Source of the DNA: Chitinophagaceae bacterium
Lineage (GTDB): Bacteria; Bacteroidota; Bacteroidia; Chitinophagales; Chitinophagaceae
Length of the DNA stretch: 64,000 nucleotides
Direction of reading: 5' to 3'
NCBI GenBank assembly: GCA_016719165.1
Contig: JADKAJ010000004.1
Location: forward strand, 62,001-126,000
The notes below the pieces were generated by a model that saw nothing but the letters and a program-made list of their open reading frames with translations, had not been told where the DNA came from and made no database searches. The stretch's first letter is position 1; each line of letters begins with the position of its first letter. Below, one piece after another: positions 1 through 7,527 of the stretch. The position numbers and the translations under genes are program-made.

Positions 1-23
1 TTTTTTAAGAATATTCAGCTCTT

Positions 24-470
24 TTATTCAGCTATTACTTCAAACTCAACTTCAGTAGATTTACCATTACCAAAGTCAATAGTGGCTTTATAAGTGCCAA
101 TCTCCTTTACATCTTCAGGTATGGAGATTCTTTTACGATCTATTTCATACCCTTTTTGTTCACGAATAGCACGGCTCAACTGAAGAGAAGTTATACTTCC
201 GAAAATTTTACCACTTGTACCCGTCTTAGCACCCAGTTTTAATGGCGCTTCATTCAGTTTAGCAATAACGCTATTGATTTCAGCCAGCATTTTATCTTCT
301 TTCTTACGCACCTGTTTCAATCTTTCTTCCAGTTGTTTTTTATTGCTGGGGCTGTTCTCTACTGCAAGTTGACGTGGCAGCAAATAATTACGGGCATACC
401 CGTTTTTTACTTTTACTACTTCATTCTTAGCGCCAAGATTATCTACATCTTGAATTAAAATAATTTCCAT
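24..470 (-). CDS. rplI: 50S ribosomal protein L9
   Basis: Structural protein of the large ribosomal subunit that binds 23S rRNA. The translation from the ATG whose complement ends at 470 begins MEIILIQDVDNLG and carries the L9 N-terminal signature (VKVKNGYARNYLLPRQLA), followed by the charged connecting helix and the C-terminal domain. From this start the protein is 148 residues, the usual L9 length. The frame stays open for 19 more codons upstream, but that extension has no L9 similarity, so the internal ATG is chosen. It is the last gene of rpsF-rpsR-rplI, a conserved bacterial order. Confidence 0.97.
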   Translation of the reverse strand: MEIILIQDVDNLGAKNEVVKVKNGYARNYLLPRQLAVENSPSNKKQLEERLKQVRKKEDKMLAEINSVIAKLNEAPLKLGAKTGTSGKIFGSITSLQLSRAIREQKGYEIDRKRISIPEDVKEIGTYKATIDFGNGKSTEVEFEVIAE

Positions 471-548
471 TGTTCTCTTTTTGTTCACCAACCCAGTTTC
501 GTTTTGCGATACTGTCTCTCTTACCAATGGTAACAGGTTAGGGTGAGG

Positions 549-812
549 TTATTTTAAAAGGTCTGTTACGTAAGGCAATAATGCCATCTGACGGGCCTTT
601 TTCACCGCATCAGAAACTTTGCGCTGGAATTTCAGGCTGTTTCCGGAAAGGCGGCGGGGTAATAATTTTCCCTGCTCGTTCAGAAATTTTTTCAGGAACT
701 CTACATCTTTATAGTCGATGTAACGGATGCCATATTTTTTAAAGCGGCAGAACTTCTTTTCTCTTTTGTCGCTTTTAATGGCGGTCAGGTATTTAATTTC
801 ATTTTTTGCCAT
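549..812 (-). CDS. rpsR: 30S ribosomal protein S18
   Basis: Small-subunit protein that pairs with S6 on the platform of the 30S particle. The 87-residue product has the S18 core: a CRFKKYGIRYIDYKD segment, then LLPRRLSG and a basic helix (KFQRKVSDAVKKARQMALLPY). Length and motif order are normal for the family. It lies 4 bases after rpsF and about 80 bases before rplI, so co-transcription from the promoter upstream of rpsF is very likely. Confidence 0.97.
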   Translation of the reverse strand: MAKNEIKYLTAIKSDKREKKFCRFKKYGIRYIDYKDVEFLKKFLNEQGKLLPRRLSGNSLKFQRKVSDAVKKARQMALLPYVTDLLK

Positions 813-816
813 GATA

Positions 817-1173
817 TTAAGCCTCCACTGTTTTTTCGGTTCCCGATTTTACACCACTTTTCTTTCTGGCATTATACTCGACGGCGTATTTATCGAGTTT
901 AGTGCAAAGGTGACGAAGAACACTCTCGTCACGCAGAAGCTGGATTTTCAGCTTCTCATTGAAGTCGGATTGCGCAGTGTACTCCATGACCCAGTAAAGA
1001 CCAGTAGTCTTTTTCTGAATCGGATACGCAAGTGATTTCAATCCCCAGGGGTTTTCAGCTACGATAGAGCCACCAGCATCGGTAACCAGCTTTGCATATT
1101 TTTTTTGCTCAGCTTTGAACTCATCATCGCTCAAAACAGGGGTAAAAATCACCATCAATTCGTAATTGTTCAT
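817..1173 (-). CDS. rpsF: 30S ribosomal protein S6
   Basis: Small-subunit protein that forms a heterodimer with S18. The 118-residue translation starts MNNYELMVIFTPVLSDDE, the typical S6 opening strand, and contains WGLKSLAYPIQKKTTGLYWVMEY, which matches the central S6 fold, and the LLRDESVLRHL motif. It is the first gene of the operon. A good Bacteroidota -7 element lies about 95 bases upstream, and the leader between them can fold into hairpins (see the leader entry). Confidence 0.97.
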   Translation of the reverse strand: MNNYELMVIFTPVLSDDEFKAEQKKYAKLVTDAGGSIVAENPWGLKSLAYPIQKKTTGLYWVMEYTAQSDFNEKLKIQLLRDESVLRHLCTKLDKYAVEYNARKKSGVKSGTEKTVEA

Positions 1174-1221
1174 TTACCTGTTTTTTTAGTTTAAAAATTC
1201 GATTTATCCCATTGGACAGTA

Positions 1222-1257
1222 CCGGAAATGCCGGCAAAGAATCTGCGAACACAGATT
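1222..1257 (-). promoter_or_regulatory. Possible structured rpsF leader (candidate S6:S18 autoregulatory site)
   Basis: Just inside the predicted transcript, the minus strand can form a 6-bp hairpin (AATCTG/CAGATT, 1240-1257). It is followed by two CCGG blocks (1222-1225 and 1231-1234) separated by five bases. Many bacteria carry an rpsF leader bound by the S6:S18 complex with a conserved CCG. The CCG-rich hairpin fits loosely, but I cannot align it to the known consensus, so this is a suggestion only. Confidence 0.3.
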
Positions 1258-1265
1258 TGGGGCGG

Positions 1266-1273
1266 CAAAGATA
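1266..1273 (-). promoter_or_regulatory. Promoter -7 element for rpsF-rpsR-rplI
   Basis: The minus strand reads TATCTTTG, an exact match to the Bacteroidota -7 consensus TAnnTTTG. Transcription would start near 1260 and give a leader of about 87 bases. No clean TTG is present at the -33 position; the nearest is a TTCG 23 bases upstream. Confidence 0.55.
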
Positions 1274-1372
1274 AGGGTTTACCGCCAGAAGTATAACGAA
1301 CTTTTAGAAGAAGTTTTTAAACTCCTTCAAATCGTAAAGAAGAGATAAATACTTGATTTTGAGTGTAAAATT

Positions 1373-2431
1373 TTAAAATCCTTTCTTTTCCTTCTTTACT
1401 TCTCTCAGCATAATAAGATAGGTGGGGAAATGGTCACTATAGCCACCACGATAAGTATTACCATCCCAGGTACGCATCGGGTAACCTTTATACCGCCCTT
1501 TGTTTTCGACCAGGTATTCTTTATTGAAAATATGCTGCTGGTAAAAAAAGAAACCAGTTTGATCCTTGTTCAGCCAGGCATGTGAAATTAATATCTGGTC
1601 AAAAAGACCCCATGCATCCTGGTAAGCCAGTGTGCCAATACCTTTTTTATACAAATCCATCCAGGGATTAAACATACCGCCTGCCCTTACATCTCTTTCT
1701 TTTCCTTTTGCTTTTAGTATGCCTTCCACACTTTCATTCGTTGGGTCATCATTCAGGTCGCCCATCACAATCACTTTAGGATTAGGTTCCAGCTTAGCAA
1801 TAGAATCCATATGATTTTTACATACCTGTGCAGCTGCATTCCTTGCCGGGGCACTTCGTTGCTCACCACCACTGCGGCTGGGCCAGTGATTTACATAAAT
1901 ATGAATGGTCTCACCTCCCAGTTTGCCTTTTACCCATAAAATATCACGGGTAAAATATGCGTCTTTTGAACCACCCGGCAGTTGTACAAATAGTTTATCA
2001 CTTGCCTCTACTATAAAATATTTGGGATTATACAAGAGTCCAACGTCAATGCCCCGAAAATCCCTTGAATCATAATGAACAATTTTATAATTTCTTTTTT
2101 CGATCAACTTATGCCTGACCAAATCATTTAATACCGTGTCATTTTCCACTTCAGCAACGCCTAATATAGCAGGCCCGTCCGGTGTCATTTCTGTTCCTAA
2201 CTGTGAAATAACTGTCGCCAGCTTATTTAACTTGTCAAAATAAATTTCACTATTATAATTACGGGGTCCGCTGGGTAAAAACTCTTCATCATTAATCAGT
2301 GTATTATCCAGCGTATCAAAGAGATTTTCAAGGTTGTAAAAAGCAATGACAGCAGCTTTAAAGTCCTTTTTTTGGGCTAAAAGGGAAATATTAACCGCCA
2401 GCAGCAGTATAAATACGAATATTTTTTTCAT
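1373..2431 (-). CDS. Secreted endonuclease/exonuclease/phosphatase family protein
   Basis: A metal-dependent phosphodiesterase of the EEP (DNase I-like) fold, 352 residues, with a signal peptide over residues 1-20 ending SLLAQ. EEP motifs are visible in order: FYNLENLFDT near residue 31, AEVEN near 93 (metal-binding Glu), NHWPSRSGGEQRS near 181 (catalytic His), GDLNDDP near 224 (Asp/Asn pair), and a C-terminal SDHFPTYL (Asp-His). All key residues are present, so it should be active outside the cytoplasm on nucleic acids, or less likely on phospholipids or sugar phosphates. It is divergent from the TonB/DUF5689 genes with separate promoters in the shared gap. The exact substrate is unknown. 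Confidence 0.85.
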   Translation of the reverse strand: MKKIFVFILLLAVNISLLAQKKDFKAAVIAFYNLENLFDTLDNTLINDEEFLPSGPRNYNSEIYFDKLNKLATVISQLGTEMTPDGPAILGVAEVENDTVLNDLVRHKLIEKRNYKIVHYDSRDFRGIDVGLLYNPKYFIVEASDKLFVQLPGGSKDAYFTRDILWVKGKLGGETIHIYVNHWPSRSGGEQRSAPARNAAAQVCKNHMDSIAKLEPNPKVIVMGDLNDDPTNESVEGILKAKGKERDVRAGGMFNPWMDLYKKGIGTLAYQDAWGLFDQILISHAWLNKDQTGFFFYQQHIFNKEYLVENKGRYKGYPMRTWDGNTYRGGYSDHFPTYLIMLREVKKEKKGF

Positions 2432-2456
2432 ATATCAATCAATATATTAAGCAGGG

Positions 2457-2486
2457 CAAACATACTGAAACAAAAGACGCAGACAA
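2457..2486 (-). promoter_or_regulatory. Promoter of the EEP-family gene
   Basis: On the minus strand TTG (2484-2486) is followed after 19 bases by TATGTTTG (2457-2464), a full match to the Bacteroidota housekeeping promoter. The predicted start lies about 20-25 bases before the ATG at 2431. Confidence 0.6.
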
Positions 2487-2536
2487 GATGTAAAAAGTCA
2501 TACACTATTAATAAAATATTATGTGTCTATCTTTTT

Positions 2537-2568
2537 TTCGCACTATGGGGCTATCATCAGTAATTTTG
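2537..2568 (+). promoter_or_regulatory. Promoter of the TonB receptor / DUF5689 genes
   Basis: TAATTTTG at 2561-2568 matches the -7 consensus and is preceded after exactly 20 bases by TTCG (2537-2540), one base off TTTG. It lies 24 bases before the receptor ATG, divergent from the EEP-gene promoter. Confidence 0.55.
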
Positions 2569-2591
2569 CACTCTTGCTTAAAAAATAAATC

Positions 2592-5183
2592 ATGCTTAAA
2601 ACCAGACTGTTACTGCTGCTTTTATGCGCCGGAATTGCAGCTTCGGCGCAGGTAGATTCCACCGCCAAAAAGGATACATCAATTGTTGACGAACTCAAAG
2701 ACGGTGTATTGGATAATTTGCCTACCGTGTCATTAGATGAAAATGATATGGGGGATGGTGGAAATCAAAACATCTCATCCCTGCTTACAGCCGGAAGAGA
2801 TCCGTTTTATTCTGCTGCTTCCTTTAATTTCAGTGCTGTTCGTTTCCGCATTCGTGGTTATGATAATGATCTGTTCAGCACTTTTATGAATGGCATTCCA
2901 ATGGACAACCTGGATAATGGATTTACTCCGTTTGGATTGTGGGGAGGGCTAAATGATGTTATGCGTAACAGGGATATATCCTGGGGTCTTCGTTATAATA
3001 CTTTCACCTTTGGTGATATTGGCGGAAATACCAGTATTGATTCCCGTGCCAGCAGACAAAGGGCACAAACAAGTATTGGTTATGCTGCTGCAAACAGGAA
3101 TTATAATAACAGGATCATGATCACCCACTCAACCGGCCTGAGCAAAAAAGGCTGGGCTTTCACAATAAGTGGCAGCCGCCGCTGGGCAGACGAGGGATAT
3201 GTTCCGGGAACGTATTATAATGGTTGGGGATATTTTGCAGCTATAGATAAACGTATCGGACAAAACCACCTTCTTTCGTTTACTGCATTTGGGGCACCCA
3301 CAGAAAATGGACGCCAGGGTGCTGCAGTACAGGAAATGCTGGATCTGGCAGGTACTAATTTCTACAACCCCAACTGGGGATATCAGAATGGTAAGAAACG
3401 TAATGCAAGTGTTGGCAAAACGCATCAACCGGTTGCGATACTGACACATGATTTCCGGATTAATAATAATACCACGCTGACAACTGCCCTTGGCTATTCT
3501 TTTGGTGACAGAAGTGTAACAGCGCTGGACTGGTATAATGCAGCTGACCCCAGGCCGGATTACTATCGTTATCTCCCCAGCTACACATCAACATGGGCCA
3601 GTTCGACAGATCCTGTTCAGGGACAAATGTTGTATGACCTGATGAAAAGTGATATTAATTACCGCCAGATCAACTGGCAACGACTATATGATGTAAACAG
3701 GGCAAGCTTTGCTACTGTTAATAACGCTAACGGTATACCTGGTAATACAGTGAGTGGTTCCCGTTCCCGTTATATCATTGAGGAAAGAATTATTAATACG
3801 AAGCGATTTAATGCCAACTCAGTTATTAATACAAAGTTTGGTGAACATATCGATTTTACTGCTGGTGCTTCATACCAGCAGCAAAACAACCATTACTTCA
3901 AAAAAGTGGATGATCTGTTAGGTGGACAATTTTATCTGAATGTGAACCAGTTTGCTGAAAGAGATTTCCCGGTTGACAATTCAGCCAACCAGTTTGACCT
4001 TGAAAATCCCAACCGCATTTTATATAAAGGAGATAAATTTGGTTACGACTACAATATCAATATTTCAAGAGCTTCCGGATGGGCGCAGGGAGTTTTCAAA
4101 TTCAGCAAAATTGATTTCTTCCTGGCTGGTTCAGTTTCTTTTACGCAGTTCCACCGGGACGGGAATACGAAGAATGGCCTTTTCCCGGATAATTCTAAAG
4201 GGAAGGGTACAGAAAATGAGTTTACAAATTATGCAGGAAAAGCAGGGATCACTTATAAAATCGATGGCCGTAATTATATTTTCGCAAATGGCTCCTACCA
4301 GACAAGGGCACCTTATTTTGAAAACGTATATATTTCTCCACGAACCAGAAATGCGCAACAGGATAATGTGACAAGCGAAACCATTCAGACGGTGGAAGCT
4401 GGCTATATTATGAATGCCCCGAAATTTAAAATTAGACTGGGTGGCTATTATACCCGTTTCCAGGATGGGATGGATGTAATGTCATTCTATCATGATACTT
4501 ATCAGAATTTTGTGAACTATGCTATCAATGGTATCGATAAACTCCATTTTGGTGGTGAGTTTGGTTTGGAGGTGAAAGTTACGCCAACCATCACACTGAA
4601 TGCGGCGGCGGCTGTTGGCCGTTATTATTATGACAGCAAACAAAATGCGGTCATCACGGTTGACAACAGTGCTTCTATTTTAGGGAAACAAGTTATTTAT
4701 GCTGAAAACTTCAGAGTGCCTTCCACGCCGATGGAAGCGTACAGTTTTGGCGCCAGCTATCGTTCTCCTAAGTTTTGGTTCGTCAGCCTGACAGGAAACT
4801 TCTTTGATCAATCCTATCTCAGTATGAACCCGCTGCGTCGTACCTGGGAAGCTTTGCAATATGTAGTTCCCAAAAGTGATGCCTACAATGAAATTTTCAA
4901 CCAGACAAAGTTCGATGCACAATACACTGTTGATTTTTTTGGCGGGTACTCTCTGAAGATGCCAAAAGATTTTGAAGTCAATAAAAAACCAACTTTTCTT
5001 GTTTTCAATTTAGGTGTCAATAATATACTCAACAATAAAGAAATTGTTACAGGTGGGTTTGAGCAATTACGTTATGATGCACAGACGTCTGCTGCTGACC
5101 CGGTGAGTGTGGGAAAATTTCCTCCCAGATTGTATTATGCGTATGGGCTGAACTTTTTTGCCAGCATGACACTCCGGTTTTAA
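2592..5183 (+). CDS. TonB-dependent outer-membrane receptor
   Basis: Outer-membrane active-transport channel of 863 residues. A signal peptide (residues 1-19, ending AASA) is followed by a plug domain at about 50-170 (RIRGYDNDLFSTFMNG, then GGNTSID). A long beta-barrel with alternating aromatic/polar strands ends in the C-terminal Phe typical of such proteins (FFASMTLRF). There is no N-terminal carboxypeptidase-like extension and no SusD partner, so it is not a standard polysaccharide-utilisation SusC. Two DUF5689 lipoproteins follow after 31-base gaps, and a secreted EEP enzyme is divergent. That context suggests a nucleic-acid or phosphate-related ligand rather than a glycan, which is inference. 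Confidence 0.9.
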   Translation: MLKTRLLLLLLCAGIAASAQVDSTAKKDTSIVDELKDGVLDNLPTVSLDENDMGDGGNQNISSLLTAGRDPFYSAASFNFSAVRFRIRGYDNDLFSTFMNGIPMDNLDNGFTPFGLWGGLNDVMRNRDISWGLRYNTFTFGDIGGNTSIDSRASRQRAQTSIGYAAANRNYNNRIMITHSTGLSKKGWAFTISGSRRWADEGYVPGTYYNGWGYFAAIDKRIGQNHLLSFTAFGAPTENGRQGAAVQEMLDLAGTNFYNPNWGYQNGKKRNASVGKTHQPVAILTHDFRINNNTTLTTALGYSFGDRSVTALDWYNAADPRPDYYRYLPSYTSTWASSTDPVQGQMLYDLMKSDINYRQINWQRLYDVNRASFATVNNANGIPGNTVSGSRSRYIIEERIINTKRFNANSVINTKFGEHIDFTAGASYQQQNNHYFKKVDDLLGGQFYLNVNQFAERDFPVDNSANQFDLENPNRILYKGDKFGYDYNINISRASGWAQGVFKFSKIDFFLAGSVSFTQFHRDGNTKNGLFPDNSKGKGTENEFTNYAGKAGITYKIDGRNYIFANGSYQTRAPYFENVYISPRTRNAQQDNVTSETIQTVEAGYIMNAPKFKIRLGGYYTRFQDGMDVMSFYHDTYQNFVNYAINGIDKLHFGGEFGLEVKVTPTITLNAAAAVGRYYYDSKQNAVITVDNSASILGKQVIYAENFRVPSTPMEAYSFGASYRSPKFWFVSLTGNFFDQSYLSMNPLRRTWEALQYVVPKSDAYNEIFNQTKFDAQYTVDFFGGYSLKMPKDFEVNKKPTFLVFNLGVNNILNNKEIVTGGFEQLRYDAQTSAADPVSVGKFPPRLYYAYGLNFFASMTLRF

Positions 5184-5214
5184 TAATTGATCAACAGCGA
5201 TAAAAAATAATTTT

Positions 5215-5937
5215 ATGTCATTCAAAACAATAAAACTTTCATTTTCTGCACTGGTTGTCCTCATGGTGACGAGTGTGCTGTTTTTTTCCTGTGATAAAGA
5301 GCCGGTGGGGCCTACAGGACCTGATCCGCTCGGTCCCGGTGACTATATGAGCTTTGCAGAATTCCGTGCATTGTATCCCGGCAGCGGTGAATTTCTCATT
5401 CCTACAGGTACAAAACGTATCCGGGGTGTGGTGATCTCCAATAATACCAATGAGGCATCCGGAAGTTACAGGTTGCAGGATGAAAGTGGTTCTGGTATTT
5501 ATTTGTATACAGTCATTGGGTCACCCGTTTATCCTCTCGGAACAGTACTTGATATTAATGCAACCGGGGGCGGGAAATTATTACTCTATAATGGTGATCT
5601 TGAGTTAATGAGTGTACCGCAGGCAAATGTTCTGCAGGTAAGTGGTGCAATAACTGCCACTCCGCGAACAGCCACTATTGCAGAGATTATTACCAATAAA
5701 AATATATGGGCATCATCGCTGGTAAAGATCAGCAATGTAACATCCATTACACAGGCATCTTCTAATTCAACCGGGGTTACCTATAATGTTACTGATGCTA
5801 CCGGAACATTGTCCATGTTTGTAAGAACAGTTTCCGGCATCACTGTCAACACAAGCGGAACTTCCGTCACAGGATATGTTTCTATCTATAATACAACAAC
5901 ACAAATAGGTATCCGTACTGCAGCTGATATACAATAG
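5215..5937 (+). CDS. DUF5689 domain lipoprotein (OB-fold-like)
   Basis: Surface or periplasmic lipoprotein of 240 residues. A hydrophobic leader ends in a lipobox-like SVLFFSC with Cys near residue 26. The DUF5689 segment (about 40-125) contains FAEFRALYPGSGEFLIP, then IRGVVISNN and YRLQDESGSGIYLYT, the strand pattern of OB-fold proteins related to YhcR-type nucleic-acid-binding domains. The C-terminal part (TGYVSIYNTTTQIGIRTAADI) looks like a second OB unit. It sits between the TonB receptor and a longer DUF5689 protein, which fits a ligand-binding accessory of the receptor. Function is inferred from fold and context only. Confidence 0.8.
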   Translation: MSFKTIKLSFSALVVLMVTSVLFFSCDKEPVGPTGPDPLGPGDYMSFAEFRALYPGSGEFLIPTGTKRIRGVVISNNTNEASGSYRLQDESGSGIYLYTVIGSPVYPLGTVLDINATGGGKLLLYNGDLELMSVPQANVLQVSGAITATPRTATIAEIITNKNIWASSLVKISNVTSITQASSNSTGVTYNVTDATGTLSMFVRTVSGITVNTSGTSVTGYVSIYNTTTQIGIRTAADIQ

Positions 5938-5968
5938 TATTAATTAAGATTTTTTGAAAAATAATTTT

Positions 5969-7462
5969 ATGCAAATGAAGAGCAATAATAAATGGATGAG
6001 CCTGACGGCAATTATGCTGACTGCAGGCTTGTTTATCGTATCCTGCCAGAAAAAATATACTGATCCTCCTGTTATGGGAGAACCGGATGTTGTGGCCAAT
6101 ATCAGTATCAAGGATGTGAAAACCCGCTATACATCCGGAGCGCCGGTAGCAATAACGGATGACGCCATCATAGAAGGGGTAGTATCCTGCGATGATAAAA
6201 GTGGTAACTATTACCAGCAGATAGCTATTCAGGATTCTACTGGCGGTATATTATTACGATTGGCAGGTAATAATCATTACAATAATTACCCGGTAGGCCG
6301 TAAAGTGTATGTGAAATTAAAGGGTCTTTATCTTGGACAGTATAACGGTACCCTGCAATTTGGCGGAGGTGTGGATACTCCTTATATGAACCAGGGTGGT
6401 GTAACGCTGCTTGCATATAATCTCCAGGACAAGCATATTATTAAAGGGGCATTAAATCAACCACTTGTTCCCAAACTGGTTACTGTGTCACAACTCACTA
6501 CTACGTTACAGGATAAATATGTAAGTACATTGATAAAGCTAGTTGGATATGAATTTTCTTCAAATGATCGGTCAAAGAATTATGCAGATGATGCACAATC
6601 AGGAAACAGGATCATACAGGATTGTTCAAATCTTACTGCCAACAGGATAACATTGCGAACCAGCAATTATTGCAATTTTGCTACCTTACCAGTTGCACAA
6701 GGTAATGGGGAGATAATTGCTGTGTATTCCTATTTCGGTTCTACCAAGCAGCTGACCATCAGGGATACTACTGATGTACGGTTTACTAATCCCCGTTGTC
6801 CAACTGCCAGCGGAGACGGGCAAATAAGCCTGGCAACTTCACCCCTGACATTTAATTTCGATAACCTTGGTACTGCAGGGTTACCAACAGGTGTATATGT
6901 AAAAGAAAGTGCTTCAAATTCCTATATTGGTAATGAAGGGTTTGTTTACCAGGCGAATTTTAACAATGGAACTCCCTGGAACCAGACCTCTGCCGGGTTT
7001 AAGAATTTTGCATCTGCCACTGGCCTTACGTCCACTGCATCAACAACTGTACAAGCGGCAGCAACTAACAGGGCTCTTGGTTACAGGCAAACAGGAACAT
7101 TTGGTGATCCTGGTGCTGCCTTTGCTTTCTTACTGGCTAATACAACTGGTAAGACTAACCTGCAACTGGAGTTTAAACTACAATCATTAGATGCTATTAC
7201 AGCAGGCCGTACCACTACCTGGCGGGTAGATTATGCAACGGGTTTAAATCCGGCTGTCTTCTCTACTGTTACTACCAGCCCGGCACTCATTACTACTACA
7301 AATGGTACGTTTTTAAATAATACAGTGACTGTAAACTTTGGAAGCCTGCTGAATAATATTAACCAGCCAGTATGGATCCGTATTGTTACACTGACAAGTA
7401 CATCAGGTGGTGGTAATAGACCATCTACAGGTGTTGATGATGTGAAGTTTTCATGGAATTAA
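5969..7462 (+). CDS. DUF5689 domain lipoprotein with C-terminal jelly-roll-like domain
   Basis: A 497-residue lipoprotein (leader ending LFIVSC). Residues about 30-280 resemble two OB-like units of the DUF5689 kind (IIEGVVSCDDKSGNYYQQIAIQD; TLIKLVGYEF... IRDTTDVRF). The last 200 residues look like a 'choice-of-anchor' beta-sandwich (FNFDNLGTAGLPTG at the start, TGVDDVKFSWN at the end). The frame could begin at a TTG at 5954, but the ATG at 5969 is preceded by the same AAAAATAATTTT context as the DUF5689 gene before it, which decides the start. It probably shares an operon with 2592-5937. Confidence 0.78.
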   Translation: MQMKSNNKWMSLTAIMLTAGLFIVSCQKKYTDPPVMGEPDVVANISIKDVKTRYTSGAPVAITDDAIIEGVVSCDDKSGNYYQQIAIQDSTGGILLRLAGNNHYNNYPVGRKVYVKLKGLYLGQYNGTLQFGGGVDTPYMNQGGVTLLAYNLQDKHIIKGALNQPLVPKLVTVSQLTTTLQDKYVSTLIKLVGYEFSSNDRSKNYADDAQSGNRIIQDCSNLTANRITLRTSNYCNFATLPVAQGNGEIIAVYSYFGSTKQLTIRDTTDVRFTNPRCPTASGDGQISLATSPLTFNFDNLGTAGLPTGVYVKESASNSYIGNEGFVYQANFNNGTPWNQTSAGFKNFASATGLTSTASTTVQAAATNRALGYRQTGTFGDPGAAFAFLLANTTGKTNLQLEFKLQSLDAITAGRTTTWRVDYATGLNPAVFSTVTTSPALITTTNGTFLNNTVTVNFGSLLNNINQPVWIRIVTLTSTSGGGNRPSTGVDDVKFSWN

Positions 7463-7527
7463 AAATGGAAATAATTTAATTTAAGACCAATAGGATTTCT
7501 CTGCTGAAGAAAATAAACTCAATCATT

